Shown: piece by piece, positions 22,401 to 31,241 of the stretch
How positions within the stretch are numbered: the stretch's first letter is position 1
How the letters are laid out: each line of letters begins with the position of its first letter
Assembly (NCBI GenBank): GCA_014529385.2
Contig: CM043947.1
Span: 120,726,891-120,790,890 of the forward strand
DNA: 64,000 bases
Direction of reading: 5' to 3'
Origin: Adiantum capillus-veneris
Taxonomy: Eukaryota > Streptophyta > Polypodiopsida > Polypodiales > Pteridaceae
Translations under genes and position numbers: made by a program
The notes under the pieces: model-generated
The model's input: the letters and a program-made list of their open reading frames with translations, nothing else
Databases searched by the model: none
What the model was told of the DNA's origin: nothing

Positions 22401-23425
22401 GTGAGTTCGATCACTGTCTATATACAAAGAAGGCTAAGGATGGCAGTTGGCTGATCCTTATTTTGTATGTGGATGACATGTTGATTGCTGGCAAGCACTT
22501 GGAAGAAATTTCAGCTTTGAAGTCAAAGATGGCAAAATCGTTTGACATGAAAGACATGGGTGAGGCAAGTCATATACTTGGTATGCGCATTGAGAGAGAC
22601 AGATCAAAGAAGTTGATTTGGTTATCTCAAACAGAGTATATTGACAAGGTTTTGCAACGTTTCAATATGGAGAAGGGAAAGGCATTGAGTGTTCCATTGC
22701 CACCATATGTGAAACTTAGCAAACAAGATTGTCCTGTGTCTGAGGAAGAACAGGCTGAAATGGATAAGATTCCATATGCGTCTGCAGTGGGTAGTTTGAT
22801 GTATGCAATGATTGCTACTCGCCCAGACATTGCATTTGCAGTGGGAGTAGTAAGTCGATACATGTCAAACCCAGGCAAGAAACATTGGGAGGCAGTGAAA
22901 GGAATATTGAGATACCTGAAAGCTACAAAGAGTATGCGTATATGCTATGGGAGTCAGGAGCTAAGTGTAAAGGGTTTTACAGACTCAGATTATGCAGGTG
23001 ACTTAGACAACCGAAGGTCTACGTCAGGGTATGTCTTTACATTGGCTGGTGGAGCAGTATCATGGCGTTCTAGATTACAAGATTGTGTTACTCAGTCTAC
23101 TACAGAGGCTGAATATGTTGCAGCATCAGAGGCATGCAAAGAATCAATTTGGCTTAATCGACTAGTAACAGATTTGGGAATCAAAGAAGAGATGCTTGTG
23201 CTATATTGTGATAGTCAAAGTGCTATACAATTGGCTCGCAATCCAGTTTATCACTCAAAGACAAAGCATGTGGATGTGAAGTATCATTTCATCAGAGAAA
23301 TGCTCGAGGATAAGCAACTTCAGCTTGTCAAAGTTCACACCATAGAAAATCCTGCTGATCTACTTGCAAAAGGACTTCCCTCAGAGAGCTTTGCGCATTT
23401 TCGCAAGCAGTTAGGTGTAGGGTAG
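19445..23425 (+). CDS. Copia A Gag-Pol polyprotein
   Basis: 1326-residue uninterrupted polyprotein. Order: gag of the UBN2/copia type at the N-terminus (LDGTNFPLWKKQI), CCHC zinc knuckle CYHCGKKGHMKRDC near residue 235, aspartic protease WIIDSGASLHVS near 317, GAG-pre-integrase LWHSRLGHMS near 445, and integrase with HSDLCGP (about 507), DNGGEY (about 571) and NGVAERMNRT (about 607), so all three acidic residues are present. Reverse transcriptase has FLHGDL and YVDDMLIAG (about 1008). RNase H has TDSDYAGD (about 1178), and the C-terminus reads SKTKHVDVKYHFIR and NPADLLAKGLP. Start chosen as the first ATG of the long frame, followed directly by conserved gag sequence. All catalytic motifs are intact. 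Gag and Pol share one frame, as is usual for copia. Confidence 0.97.
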   Translation: MAGSQDTALYNIKKLDGTNFPLWKKQIWHVLVQKKQIKPIKLKGIKPKDMDEDEWSEMDELALSTIMLTLAESVYFNVADEMSAYQAWLKLSDLYEKQSVASQVYWLKKLFDLKIKEGTPMSNHLNEFNTIYSQLSAQGVKFDEPVRAMFLLITLPESWDTFRTALSNSAPPDGLNIAGVEGSLLTEETNRKTMDKGKGTALVVRGRTKEKYKGGKRNQSRSKSRSAKGKSDIECYHCGKKGHMKRDCREWKAEKGKEKAEDHGEKNKSSVKIQEINVTNTVAEDDSLVSGDIYFLKNTMDSALLTASDGNALSDWIIDSGASLHVSPNKEWFTSYVTTKDHVRLGNGQTCEILGVGDVQLKFQNGSSFTLKNVRHVPAITKSLISTGLLDDAGYVTTFGQNMWKISKGSMTVAHGVKSGGLYMIYVSNVSKNVINVTEQPNVSLWHSRLGHMSKKGMEILSRSGYLPGFSFNDFEFCEHCLYGKQTQQPHKHRSSRRDTQLALVHSDLCGPMPNLSLGGASYFMTFIDDYSRKVWVYFLKHKDEAFSVFKTFVTLVENQSGKKLKCLRTDNGGEYVSKAFQDFCESKGIKRELTAPYNPPQNGVAERMNRTIQEKVRSMLSNAQLPNGFWAEAVSTAVHLVNRSPSKVLQKDSVPEMVWSGKMPSYKHLRVFGCEAYTHVPKEFRNKLEPKSRKCIFLGYGNSGEMGYRLWDPESRKVVRSNDVHFNESKYHSKPERVEEIRRVVFQEDGPARARQNVRAQEEQGQDRVEPQVVAEPEPPIVRRSGRVTRPPDRFVPSMNYVMLTDCNEPSCYKEAVQMKDSGNWQLAMQSEMTALHKNQTWKLVKLPRGKKALPCKWVYRYKITAHDSQPKYKARLVAKGFKQEQGIDFDEVFSPVVKMTTLRCFLALVAILDLVLHQMDVKTAFLHGDLDVEIYMQQPEGFVEKGKEDWVCQLLKSLYGLKQSPRAWYHKFHKFMLSQGYKRSEFDHCLYTKKAKDGSWLILILYVDDMLIAGKHLEEISALKSKMAKSFDMKDMGEASHILGMRIERDRSKKLIWLSQTEYIDKVLQRFNMEKGKALSVPLPPYVKLSKQDCPVSEEEQAEMDKIPYASAVGSLMYAMIATRPDIAFAVGVVSRYMSNPGKKHWEAVKGILRYLKATKSMRICYGSQELSVKGFTDSDYAGDLDNRRSTSGYVFTLAGGAVSWRSRLQDCVTQSTTEAEYVAASEACKESIWLNRLVTDLGIKEEMLVLYCDSQSAIQLARNPVYHSKTKHVDVKYHFIREMLEDKQLQLVKVHTIENPADLLAKGLPSESFAHFRKQLGVG

Positions 23426-23502
23426 TACATCACTTCTCTACATCTCTTGTATATTAGCTTGTATAGTAGCTTCTCTCACACTTAAAGTACCACATTGGAC
23501 TT

Positions 23503-23514
23503 TAAGTGGGAGGT
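23503..23514 (+). other. Polypurine tract of copia A
   Basis: TAAGTGGGAGGT immediately before the 3' LTR, the expected plus-strand priming site. Confidence 0.9.
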
Positions 23515-23706
23515 TGTTGGGGTATAAAGCCCAATGTGGTCACCCAGGTAAGTGGGCGGGCCGCCAGGTATGTACACATATTCTTTTGTTAAAACCTAAT
23601 AAGAACTCACTATGCTCTACACATTACAGTAGAGCGAGTTCACCATATCGTCGTGCTCTTCTTCTCGCACTCTCTCTCGGGTCGCACTTCCGCTCATACT
23701 CCTTCA
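23515..23706 (+). repeat. 3' LTR of copia A
   Basis: 192 bp, identical to the 5' LTR except at five positions. Confidence 0.97.
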
Positions 23707-25140
23707 GTGTTGAGGGTGTTTGAGAAGGCATTGAGTTGCTTCTTCCCCCACCTCTAGAAGCTCTTTTTGATGGTCCTTCATCAGCATTCTCACGTCTGCG
23801 CTTCTCTTCTACAATCGCCTCATTTTGTTGTCATTTTGTAATGTAGGCATGCACTGACAATGAGTCCACTGGATCATTCCATCCTGTTTCTAGACGCATG
23901 CAATCACCTGCTTCATGTAGAATCTCTTTTGTAAGCTTTCCCTTTTTAGATAATTGCATGACATTTGGCCAAATTTGACCATGATGGTCACTCACCTCTT
24001 CATCACAAAAATGTTCAATTTTTACTCCATAAGTAGCTGACTCAACTGAAGAGGTGGCTTGCTTGGTTGCCATATCTTCAACTAAGGTTTGCATTCCCCC
24101 CTTCCCAAAGTTAGTTCTCAAGGGTAGACCTGTCTCTCTTAAGTGGATTTTACCATCCTTAAAAAAGACAACATCTTTTGACAAAGCATCACTAAAATCA
24201 TCACAATCCCTTCTTACATGGTCTGTACTATCACACCAAATACATCTATTAACAAACCCTTATTTGGGCTGTTGTCTTTGCCTAGGAAGGGGCCCTGATG
24301 GTTGGCCTTTTTCTTCAAGATTTGCAAAATTCACCTTCAAGTCACGCATTCCCTTCACAAGCTCATCTAGCATGGACTCATCAAACTTAGGAGCGATAAA
24401 AGTAGGCTTTACCATTTTGTCAAAAGTTGAGGTGGAAGGACTTGTAGTGTTTACTACCATCTTGTCCCTTCTTCTTTGTCGTTTGGCAAGCAGTGAGACA
24501 ACACCTTCAACCTCATTCCAGCCGGTCTTTAGTCCTCGGTCTTTAGTCCTTGCTCAGCATCTTTATCTTCAAGAAGAATCTCCAAATTTTCTTGAAACTC
24601 TTTACCTGAAGCTTGTAAGAAAAGATCTGTCTTCTCTACATCTAGTGTGGCCCTTTCTGTCCTAGTGAGTTGTGCATAGCGCCGCTCAAATTCCCTAAGT
24701 AGCTCTGTTATTGATAGTCCTTGCTTTGGCTTGACTACCCATTCTAAAAATGTCCTTTTGGTCACTCTCTGCGAGTCCTCCATGAAATATTCCTCCTTTA
24801 AAGCTACTTTGAGTTCTTCCCAATTTCTCCCATGCCCATCTTTAATTGCCCTAACATGCTCCCTAATTTTTGGAGCAATAATTAGCTCAAATCTTTGAAT
24901 CATCTCACCCTCTGACACGCGATGCAGCTCCATCTCCTTCACATACTCGCGTAAGTACTTGGTTACATCTTTGCCATTGAACTGATCCATTCTGTTGACG
25001 ACCGCTTGTATGGCCTTCGTTGCTGAAATCTCCCTTCTTTCAGTAGCATGTTGTTGTTGCATGAACATTGCAAATGCTTGAAACATTTGCATTGTTGTTG
25101 GGTCAAAATGCATACCCTGTTGCTCAACATGATCACCCAT
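23707..25140 (-). pseudogene. Gypsy B gag and zinc knuckle
   Basis: Minus-strand gag starting at the ATG at 25138-25140, about 50 bp after the 5' LTR. The first frame (24529-25140) is a retrotransposon gag: KYLREYVKEMELHRVSEG, then NWEELKVALKEEY and LLREFERRYAQLTRTER. A 14-bp tandem duplication (24523-24536 and 24537-24550) shifts the frame; its length exactly accounts for the change to the frame used downstream. That frame has a TAA near 24260 just before a CCHC knuckle (CIWCDSTDHVRRDC), then runs to 23831. Copia A follows at 23706. Gag would form the virus-like particle and bind the RNA. Confidence 0.85.
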
Positions 25141-25170
25141 GGTTACCCAAAAACTCTCACCCTAGCAGAT

Positions 25171-25193
25171 TCGCGTCGCGTTCACCAAAAATA
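25171..25193 (-). other. Putative primer-binding site of gypsy B
   Basis: On the minus strand, after the LTR end (CTCGACA) and a short AT spacer, the sequence reads TTTGGTGAACGCGACGCGAA. TGG at the expected place would pair with a tRNA CCA end. It is not the tRNA-iMet type; I cannot name the tRNA. Confidence 0.55.
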
Positions 25194-25394
25194 TGTCGAG
25201 AAATTTGTGGTCTTTCCAGGAAAGCACTGGGCTTATGGCTGTGAGAGTTTGTGAGAGAACTCAACAAAAACTATATGAAGGAGTTAAACCATAGATGCCA
25301 TGAAGACTAGGGTTTGGAAAGAAGTGCAATCAAAGAAGACTCACTCTTTCTCTCTTGCACTCACACACACAAAGAAAGAACACAAAAGAGAATG

Positions 25395-25607
25395 TCAAAA
25401 CAATACGAAGATGAAAACATCAAGGCTATGGTCATATCGTATCATGGGTAATATGAAAGGGTTAATAGATGAGTTAATGGCATTCAATCTTGGCTGACCA
25501 AATAGGCTACGAATTGTTCTTTGGAATTGTAGTTTTGTGCTTATCATAATATATATATTTTGTCTAGTGATTGGGATTAATTGTGTGTACAAATCCTCTT
25601 GGTTCAT
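25395..25607 (-). CDS. LTR-encoded 70-aa leader ORF (copy in 5' LTR)
   Basis: Second ORF of the overlapping pair in the 5' LTR, nearly identical to 11034-11246 (changes at a few residues such as YRQLIPITT to YTQLIPITR). It lies in the transcribed leader downstream of the TATA box and before the primer-binding site, so genomic RNA would carry it ahead of gag. Closest relative in the window is 56096-56308 in gypsy C. Function unknown. Confidence 0.6.
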   Translation of the reverse strand: MNQEDLYTQLIPITRQNIYIMISTKLQFQRTIRSLFGQPRLNAINSSINPFILPMIRYDHSLDVFIFVLF

Positions 25608-25822
25608 AGCAAGATAACTACGCTTACATCAAAAGAAAAATTATAGTCTATGAGAGGTAGTATGATGGGATCCGGTGATAGAAGTATTTCATTGAGCCTT
25701 TCAGGGCCGAAGAGAAACACTATACGTTGTTGAAAGTGTATTTTACGGCTAATCCATAAGTTAATTCTAATAGATCGTACAGAGTGAAAGCGATAGAAAT
25801 GATCATCATGTGGGTTATTCAT
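25604..25822 (-). CDS. LTR-encoded 72-aa leader ORF (copy in 5' LTR)
   Basis: First ORF of the pair, with an ATG start and its TGA overlapping the next ATG (ATGA at 25604-25607), an arrangement that allows termination-reinitiation. Core ISRKIHFQQRIVFLFG and PIILPLIDY. Differs from 11243-11461 at only two residues. Related to 56330-56548 in gypsy C. No known domain. Confidence 0.6.
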   Translation of the reverse strand: MNNPHDDHFYRFHSVRSIRINLWISRKIHFQQRIVFLFGPERLNEILLSPDPIILPLIDYNFSFDVSVVILL

Positions 25823-27226
25823 CTAGGATAATATGTGAGAACTGTAGATATGAGAAAAATGTAGATATGAGAGAAGTGAAGAGATGAGAAGTTTCCCTCC
25901 CAAGCCCTATTCTTGCCCGTAGGCAATAAAGATACTGCAGGGAGAGATGTACCTGTAGCAAGGAGAACCTAAAATTTGTAGAGAGGATGAATTACTAAGA
26001 GTGAGAGAGATAGGTTTGTTTAAGGAGATAAGATTAGATACATATATATATTTTTTGGATTAGAGATGAAAATGAAAACAACAAGAAATCAAGAAAACAT
26101 CAATGTAGAACACATCTTACTTGACAAGCCCTTCGGCACCATTATTGGTGGAGAGAGAAGAAGAGGGGAGAATTCAACTTTGATTGATACGCCAAGTCCA
26201 CGCCCTTCTTTGATTAGAGTTGATCTTCCAAGGATAGCATGCAAGGATGGCTAGTCTTCCTCTAGGAGAAAGTGTAGGCTTAGGCTTATGTTAGTGGCTA
26301 AGTACAATTAGGCATTACTACTCACTCCCTCAAGAATTCCTCTCATCAATGGCTTGAATGCTTGAGTTCTTTTTTCAAGGAAGAAGAGGTCCCCTTTTAT
26401 AGGTAAAGGGAACCCCCAAGGGTTTACACAAGAAGAGAGGAGCCAGTGTGAATAGGAATTGGAAAAGTTGGAAATGAGCTGTCCCTGCATGACGTGGGCA
26501 GACTGGGGTCCAGTATTTTGATCATATCTCCTCAACTGTGGCTCCAAATAAAAAAGTAAAAATATGGGCAAAAACTTCAGCTCATTAGCTACAATTTTCA
26601 TTTTAAAATCATTTTCCAATTCGGATTGGAACCTTGTGTAAAAAATTCATCAAAATAGGGTTCATTTCTGGCAGCAAAAGTCTTCCCGTGGTCCCCTTAG
26701 CCTAGACTTTCATTTAATTCCAAAGGACACCTCATGCCATATGAAAGCATGACATTGCTCCTTGACAAAGTTTTGTAATCATGCTTGCAATAATGTATTA
26801 AAATAAGTGTATCTTTGAAATCATGCCACCTAGTGTCCCACTAGGATTTGATTCCCTCCTAGTAGCTATTTAAAAAGAAATATAAGAAAAGTATAAAAAC
26901 TGCATAGAATATATATATATTGGAGTTTACCCTAAATATAGGATCTAGCTAGGGTGTGAGATGATAATGAAATAGTAGAAATAAAGAAGCAATGCTTTTT
27001 GCCTCAAGTTAAAGAGGCGAAGCTATTGATGCTTTTCCCATAGTATTTTCTAATGGTAAAGTAAGGATAGGTTACCCTTGAGAAAAATAATAGGATGAGA
27101 TAGAAGGCTTATTATTATACTTAAATATGCATATGTACATTATAGGAAAGATAATTATGTATCTAAAAAGTTACAAGATAGATCTTGTAGCATGCATTCC
27201 GACTATGTACGTGTCACAGCACGACA

Positions 27227-27420
27227 CCGGTTGTGCTCGGTCTAGAGAGACCAGCTTCCTAAAGGGTCTATGCGTAAGCAACCTGCTTAAGTGAAAAATG
27301 TGACAAAAAAACACCCATCTTCTCGGGTGACATGCCGTCCAGAGTGACTGGAAACTAAAGCTAGGAGAATATGGTGGGTCGTATCGACCATGGTTGCAAA
27401 ACTTTATTTGATAACATGAG
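27227..27420 (-). pseudogene. CACTA-2 TNPA-like gene, 5' part
   Basis: Minus-strand remainder of the TNPA-like gene on the other side of gypsy B. In one frame it reads GMSPEKMGVFLSHF, matching GMSPEQMGSFLSQF in CACTA-1 (about 42046-42088). Stops follow. The junction lies at CCGG next to the LTR. Confidence 0.7.
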
Positions 27421-30160
27421 TACAATATATTAGTTCATATGTCCATAAAGAACAACTTCTGCAATGCAAATGACAAAAAAACAAAGCTACAATAGAAATC
27501 ACTATATTAATCCAATTTTATAGAATAATTAAAATCCGTTATAGGTACATCTTCAAAACAAAAGAGTTTCTCACAAAAGTCAATAGCCAATCTCTCATCT
27601 TCTATGAGAGCTGATGCACCAAAGATATCTATCTCAATCTACACTTATGCATCTTCGTCTTCAAATTCCACTTCGACATCAACCTCTACATTTAGTTGCA
27701 TATCTAAGACCTCATCTCCAGGTTCAAGCATCTTCTTACCACACTTGTTTTCTTAGTGGAGAAACTTGAACAACAAAGAGCCAGGATGGTTTAGACAAAT
27801 CTACTCATCCTTTTCATCCCATAGTAGATCTATTGTGAACAAAACTTGTTCACAATGCTACAAAAGTACAAATGTATCTCAACCATATGTCCACACCTAC
27901 CTAGAGTTCATTTGAATTAGTCCACTCTTATCTTTGCGCACAGTTGCATTAGGCCCACTAGTAATAACTTTGAACCCCTTGACATCAAAGATAAAAATGT
28001 CAAACTTTCTAAAGATAATCTTCAAGATGTCTTGGATCTAGCCAAAGTATTCAAGTAGGCCAGTCTATGTGTTCTCATCCCTAGCACTACTTCGAGTTTC
28101 TTGGATGAAGATTTCCCTAACCCCACTATCAAAGGTGACCCTTTGTTCGTCTATCCATTGCACTCTAAAGTGTCTCACATGCAACCACAAAGCTATGTAT
28201 TTGTGATACTACAAGCACATAAATTGAACAATTTCAATATTACTAAAGAAATGTGGTCATATAGATTTACAAAAAAAACTTGTGAAAATATTTACATGCC
28301 AGTCACAAACCCCTCGGTATCTCCTCTTCTTCTAGTAATCAGAACTCCGTTCCTCTTTGCCTCCGAGATTGTTGCATCTAGCCATCGACTTGTAGAAAAG
28401 TCTAGCAATTCTTGAAGATGATCACGAAAAGGTAGGTTTCTAGTGGCACGATTGCATTTTAATTTCAAGCGATCTACCAAATGTCGTTGTTTTTTCTCTT
28501 CGTACATATTTAGCCACTTTTGCATGACGTCTGAGTTGAGAAGACAAATCTCATAACCTTTTTCCACATTTTGATATCCATCTTTCTCATGATGCCTTGT
28601 TTCTGTGGCTCGTCTCCTATCACCTTGTCATTGATCTCATTAGTCCACATTCGGGGCAGCTCTGGATCAATTGAACCCAAAAACTCACTGATGAAAATAA
28701 GAGACTTCTGCACAAGCCATCCTTTAGCCATGCTACCCTTAGGTCAAGCCCTTTGACGAACGAACCCTTTTAAAGTATTCATGAATCTCTCCAAGAAGAT
28801 CATCCACCTGCTATGGACTACTCCAGCAATTGCAACTTCATCGATCACATGCACAAATAAATGCATTTGGATAGTTAGAATGCTTGTTGTGAATTACTTA
28901 CACACTGCTTCGATAGCATTTAAGCGACCTGCATCTATGCTATCTTTTCTTTTCTCTTTTGATGAGATCCAATGCACTAACTCACTAATTTTATAAATTG
29001 TGCTTCTAATGTTATGCGTCAGACAATCTTTTATAAAAATTAGTAAGATAAACTGCAAAAATTTGTGCCAATCATGGGACTTAAGACCACTAAGATTGTC
29101 ATCTCTAGTAAAATCCATGTTCAAACATCGCTTGTACCCAGTAGGAGTCTTTGAATGAAGATATAGTCTTCTCCCCTACATTCTTAAAAATGTGCATAGG
29201 GTCGAGCAGATGATTAATAAGCAAGTCACTCCAATATGGGAGTTCATAGAAAATAGAGAATCTCTTCGTGCTAGGTGGCTTAAAATCTCCTCTCTCTAGA
29301 CACATGTTCTTCCAATCATTCTCTTTTGGTGGATGCATGTCGTTTTTGCATATGCTTGGTCCACATAGCTCATGTCCTTCAGGAAAAAATCTACCATGCT
29401 CCTCGCAAACTATCTTGCTCGAATTATCAAAGCGGTAGAAGCCAAGTCGGGGACCACATTTTGGACATGCATGATTACCCGAGTAACTCAAGCGTGAAAA
29501 TCATAAAAATATAATAAAAAGTAGAAAGCATTGATCAAGTATTGCATGTAGGTGAGGGTTTCAAAGATACTTATCTAAACACTCACCAAAGCCTGGCCAA
29601 TCATGCATGATCCACATGAGAATGCCTTACACATGGGCATGTGGTCATATCCTTCATTGGGACATATCAACCACATCGATCCTTGTCCACAAGATTTGGA
29701 GCTCTTCAATAAGTGTGTCAAATAGACGTCCATGTTCTTTGCCTTGTACTTTCCAGGGAAAATCAGTGATAATAGCAGATGGCCTTTCTTGATAGCTAAC
29801 CATGGTGAAATATTATAATCATCCAAGCAAATAGTCCATGTGCTCCATGATCAACTCCGTAATCCAAAGGGTTCACTCCATCCATTGCTAAACCAAAACG
29901 GATACAATGAAAATCTTTCTTAAATGTAGGATATCTTTCTTCTATGTGCTTCCATGCATGAGAGTCAGCAGTCACCCGCATCACATAATCTATGGATCTA
30001 GTACTGGTATGACATGTCATCAAAGCTCCTATAAACTTGCAATTGAACATACTCTTTATTCTTGAAATGATAGGAAAGTGTCAAAGAACCTTTACACGGA
30101 TAAATTTTCCTTGTTTATCCTCTCTATATCTGTTTGATCCACATTTGGGTGGGGGGGCAG

Positions 30161-30163
<3 letters not shown>

Positions 30164-30217
<54 letters not shown>
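30164..30217. repeat. Poly-G tract (54 G)
   Basis: Uninterrupted homopolymer at the left end of the MITE. Its exact length may be unreliable for technical reasons. Confidence 0.85.
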
Positions 30218-30219
<2 letters not shown>

Positions 30220-30457
30220 GGAGGGGGGTCACTATATATAATTTTATATAGTACGTGCATTCAAAGACTATTTTATATAGTACGTGCGTTTATAGACTTT
30301 TTTAAAACTCCTTACCTGTGAACACCCTTTTTCTCTACAATTGTATTTTTTTCCCAATTCCATTTTATGGTACTCTTTTGTATGTGAAAATGTGAGAAAA
30401 GATGAAAATTAATAAACCACTTCTGCTGCACTCAAGTAGCCACATAAATATTAAGTG

Positions 30458-30458
<1 letters not shown>

Positions 30459-30516
<58 letters not shown>
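30459..30516. repeat. Poly-C tract (58 C)
   Basis: Uninterrupted homopolymer at the right end of the MITE, the inverted partner of the poly-G tract. Predicted glycine runs across both tracts are artefacts. Confidence 0.85.
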
Positions 30517-30517
<1 letters not shown>

Positions 30518-30730
30518 AGCATTTGGGAGACTATTCCAAATTTTTATACTCATTTCGAAAAAGTATACAATTATTAGGGCATGCATGTATTTTATGATAA
30601 TCCATGCCCAAGTTAGTAAGAAGCTTTTTAATGGCTGCTCAAGTAAGGGACATGTAATTGCCTTCATGCAAAATTTGTACGTTGAGAAACATGTCAATAC
30701 ATCAACACGCCAACACAAAGATCATATTAT

Positions 30731-31241
30731 ATGTCTGCATGAAAATGCATGTAGATCCAGTACAAACACTAATACTGTAACAGTCAATGAAACCTAAAAA
30801 GTTCTCGATAACTTGAAACAACCAAATTGCAAAGAACTAACACCTAAGCAGCTAGCCCTAAGAGGACTGAAACAACCATCACTTATCCTAAGCAGATTAT
30901 TGAAATTACTAAAGTAATGCGACACTAATATAAGCCAATTAATAGTGTCCAAATCAAAAGCTGCCAACCCTAAGTGACTAGCCCTAAGCGCTTTGAATTC
31001 AAAATAGCCAAATCACAAAAAACTAACACCTAAGTAGGTAATCCTAAGTGGACTAAACAACCCAATCACTTTCTCTAAACGGATTGCTTAAATCGCTAAA
31101 ATAATGCAACACTAATCAAATTAAAAGTGGCCAAATCAAAAGCCAATAACCTGGCTAATTGGCTAGTCCTAAGCGACTTGAAACAACTAAATTGTGAAGA
31201 ACTAGAACCTAAGTCGCTACTTGTAAAGCGGTTAGCCCTGA
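30731..31241 (-). repeat. CACTA-2 subterminal repeat region, part 1
   Basis: Degenerate repeats of a motif like CCTAAGCGACT / CCCTAAGTGACTAG spaced every 20-60 bp. The inverse motif (CGACTTAGG, GCTGCTTA) fills 37330-37640 of CACTA-1. Non-coding. The solo LTR splits the region at CCTGA. Confidence 0.75.

Larger units (their letters stand above)
18165..23706 (+). mobile_element. Copia element A, full length and intact
   Basis: 5542-bp Ty1/copia element with 192-bp LTRs, a primer-binding site, a single open gag-pol frame, a polypurine tract and perfect 5-bp target duplications GTGTT (18160-18164, 23707-23711). The two LTRs differ at 5 of 192 positions (2.6%). It lies antisense within the gag-protease region of gypsy B. 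It is the only element in the window with no visible coding damage and may be autonomous. Confidence 0.97.
10833..27226 (-). mobile_element. Gypsy element B (Ty3-type LTR retrotransposon)
   Basis: Complete-length minus-strand element with 2035/2033-bp LTRs that start TGTCG and end CGACA, flanked by CCGG on both sides (a four-base match; a five-base site would need one mutation). Gene order on the minus strand is gag, zinc knuckle, protease, RT, RNase H, zinc finger, integrase, so it is Ty3/gypsy. LTRs differ at roughly 46-48 positions by eye (about 2.3%). It sits in the TNPA-like gene of CACTA-2 and is itself interrupted by a Cassandra element and copia A. It has frameshifts and stops in most genes, so it is not autonomous now. 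Confidence 0.92.
25194..27226 (-). repeat. 5' LTR of gypsy B
   Basis: 2033 bp, pairs with 10833-12867 throughout. On the minus strand CTATAAAAGG at 26394-26403 is a good TATA box, putting the transcript start near 26370 and the two small ORFs about 550-970 nt into the RNA. Ends with the inverted pentamer TGTCG...CGACA. Confidence 0.93.
30150..30519. mobile_element. MITE with G/C-tract ends, hAT-like
   Basis: 370-bp insertion in the CACTA-2 transposase. It is bounded by an 8-bp duplication CATTTGGG (30142-30149 and 30520-30527) and by inverted ends: a G tract followed by GGGTCACT on the left, and AGTGAC followed by a C tract on the right. CACTA-1 lacks it at the same site (around 39020-39030). 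An 8-bp duplication and no coding capacity fit a hAT-derived MITE; class assignment is inference. Confidence 0.7.
27540..30730 (-). pseudogene. CACTA-2 tnp2 transposase
   Basis: Minus-strand tnp2-family transposase in broken frames. From 5' to 3': KHIEERYPTFKKDFHCIRFGLAMDG and GVNPLDYG (29796-30050), AIKKGHLLLSLIFPGKYK and NMDVYLTHLL (29575-29826), a C-x2-C region and LLINHLLDPMHIFKNVGE (29105-29491), the DUF4218-type part ending in AKGWLVQKSL (28510-28731), QKWLNMYEEKKQRHLVDR (28292-28567), and the DUF4216-type end with EIDIFGASALIEDERL (about 27590-27680). The N-terminal portion near 30590-30720 matches CACTA-1 38830-38950. A MITE at 30150-30519 interrupts the gene. The intact protein would cut and join the element's ends. 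Many stops and frameshifts make it inactive. Confidence 0.85.

Noticed and set aside
30037-30718. Frames with long glycine runs
   Set aside because: The glycines come from the G and C homopolymers at the MITE ends. Flanking residues belong to broken transposase sequence.
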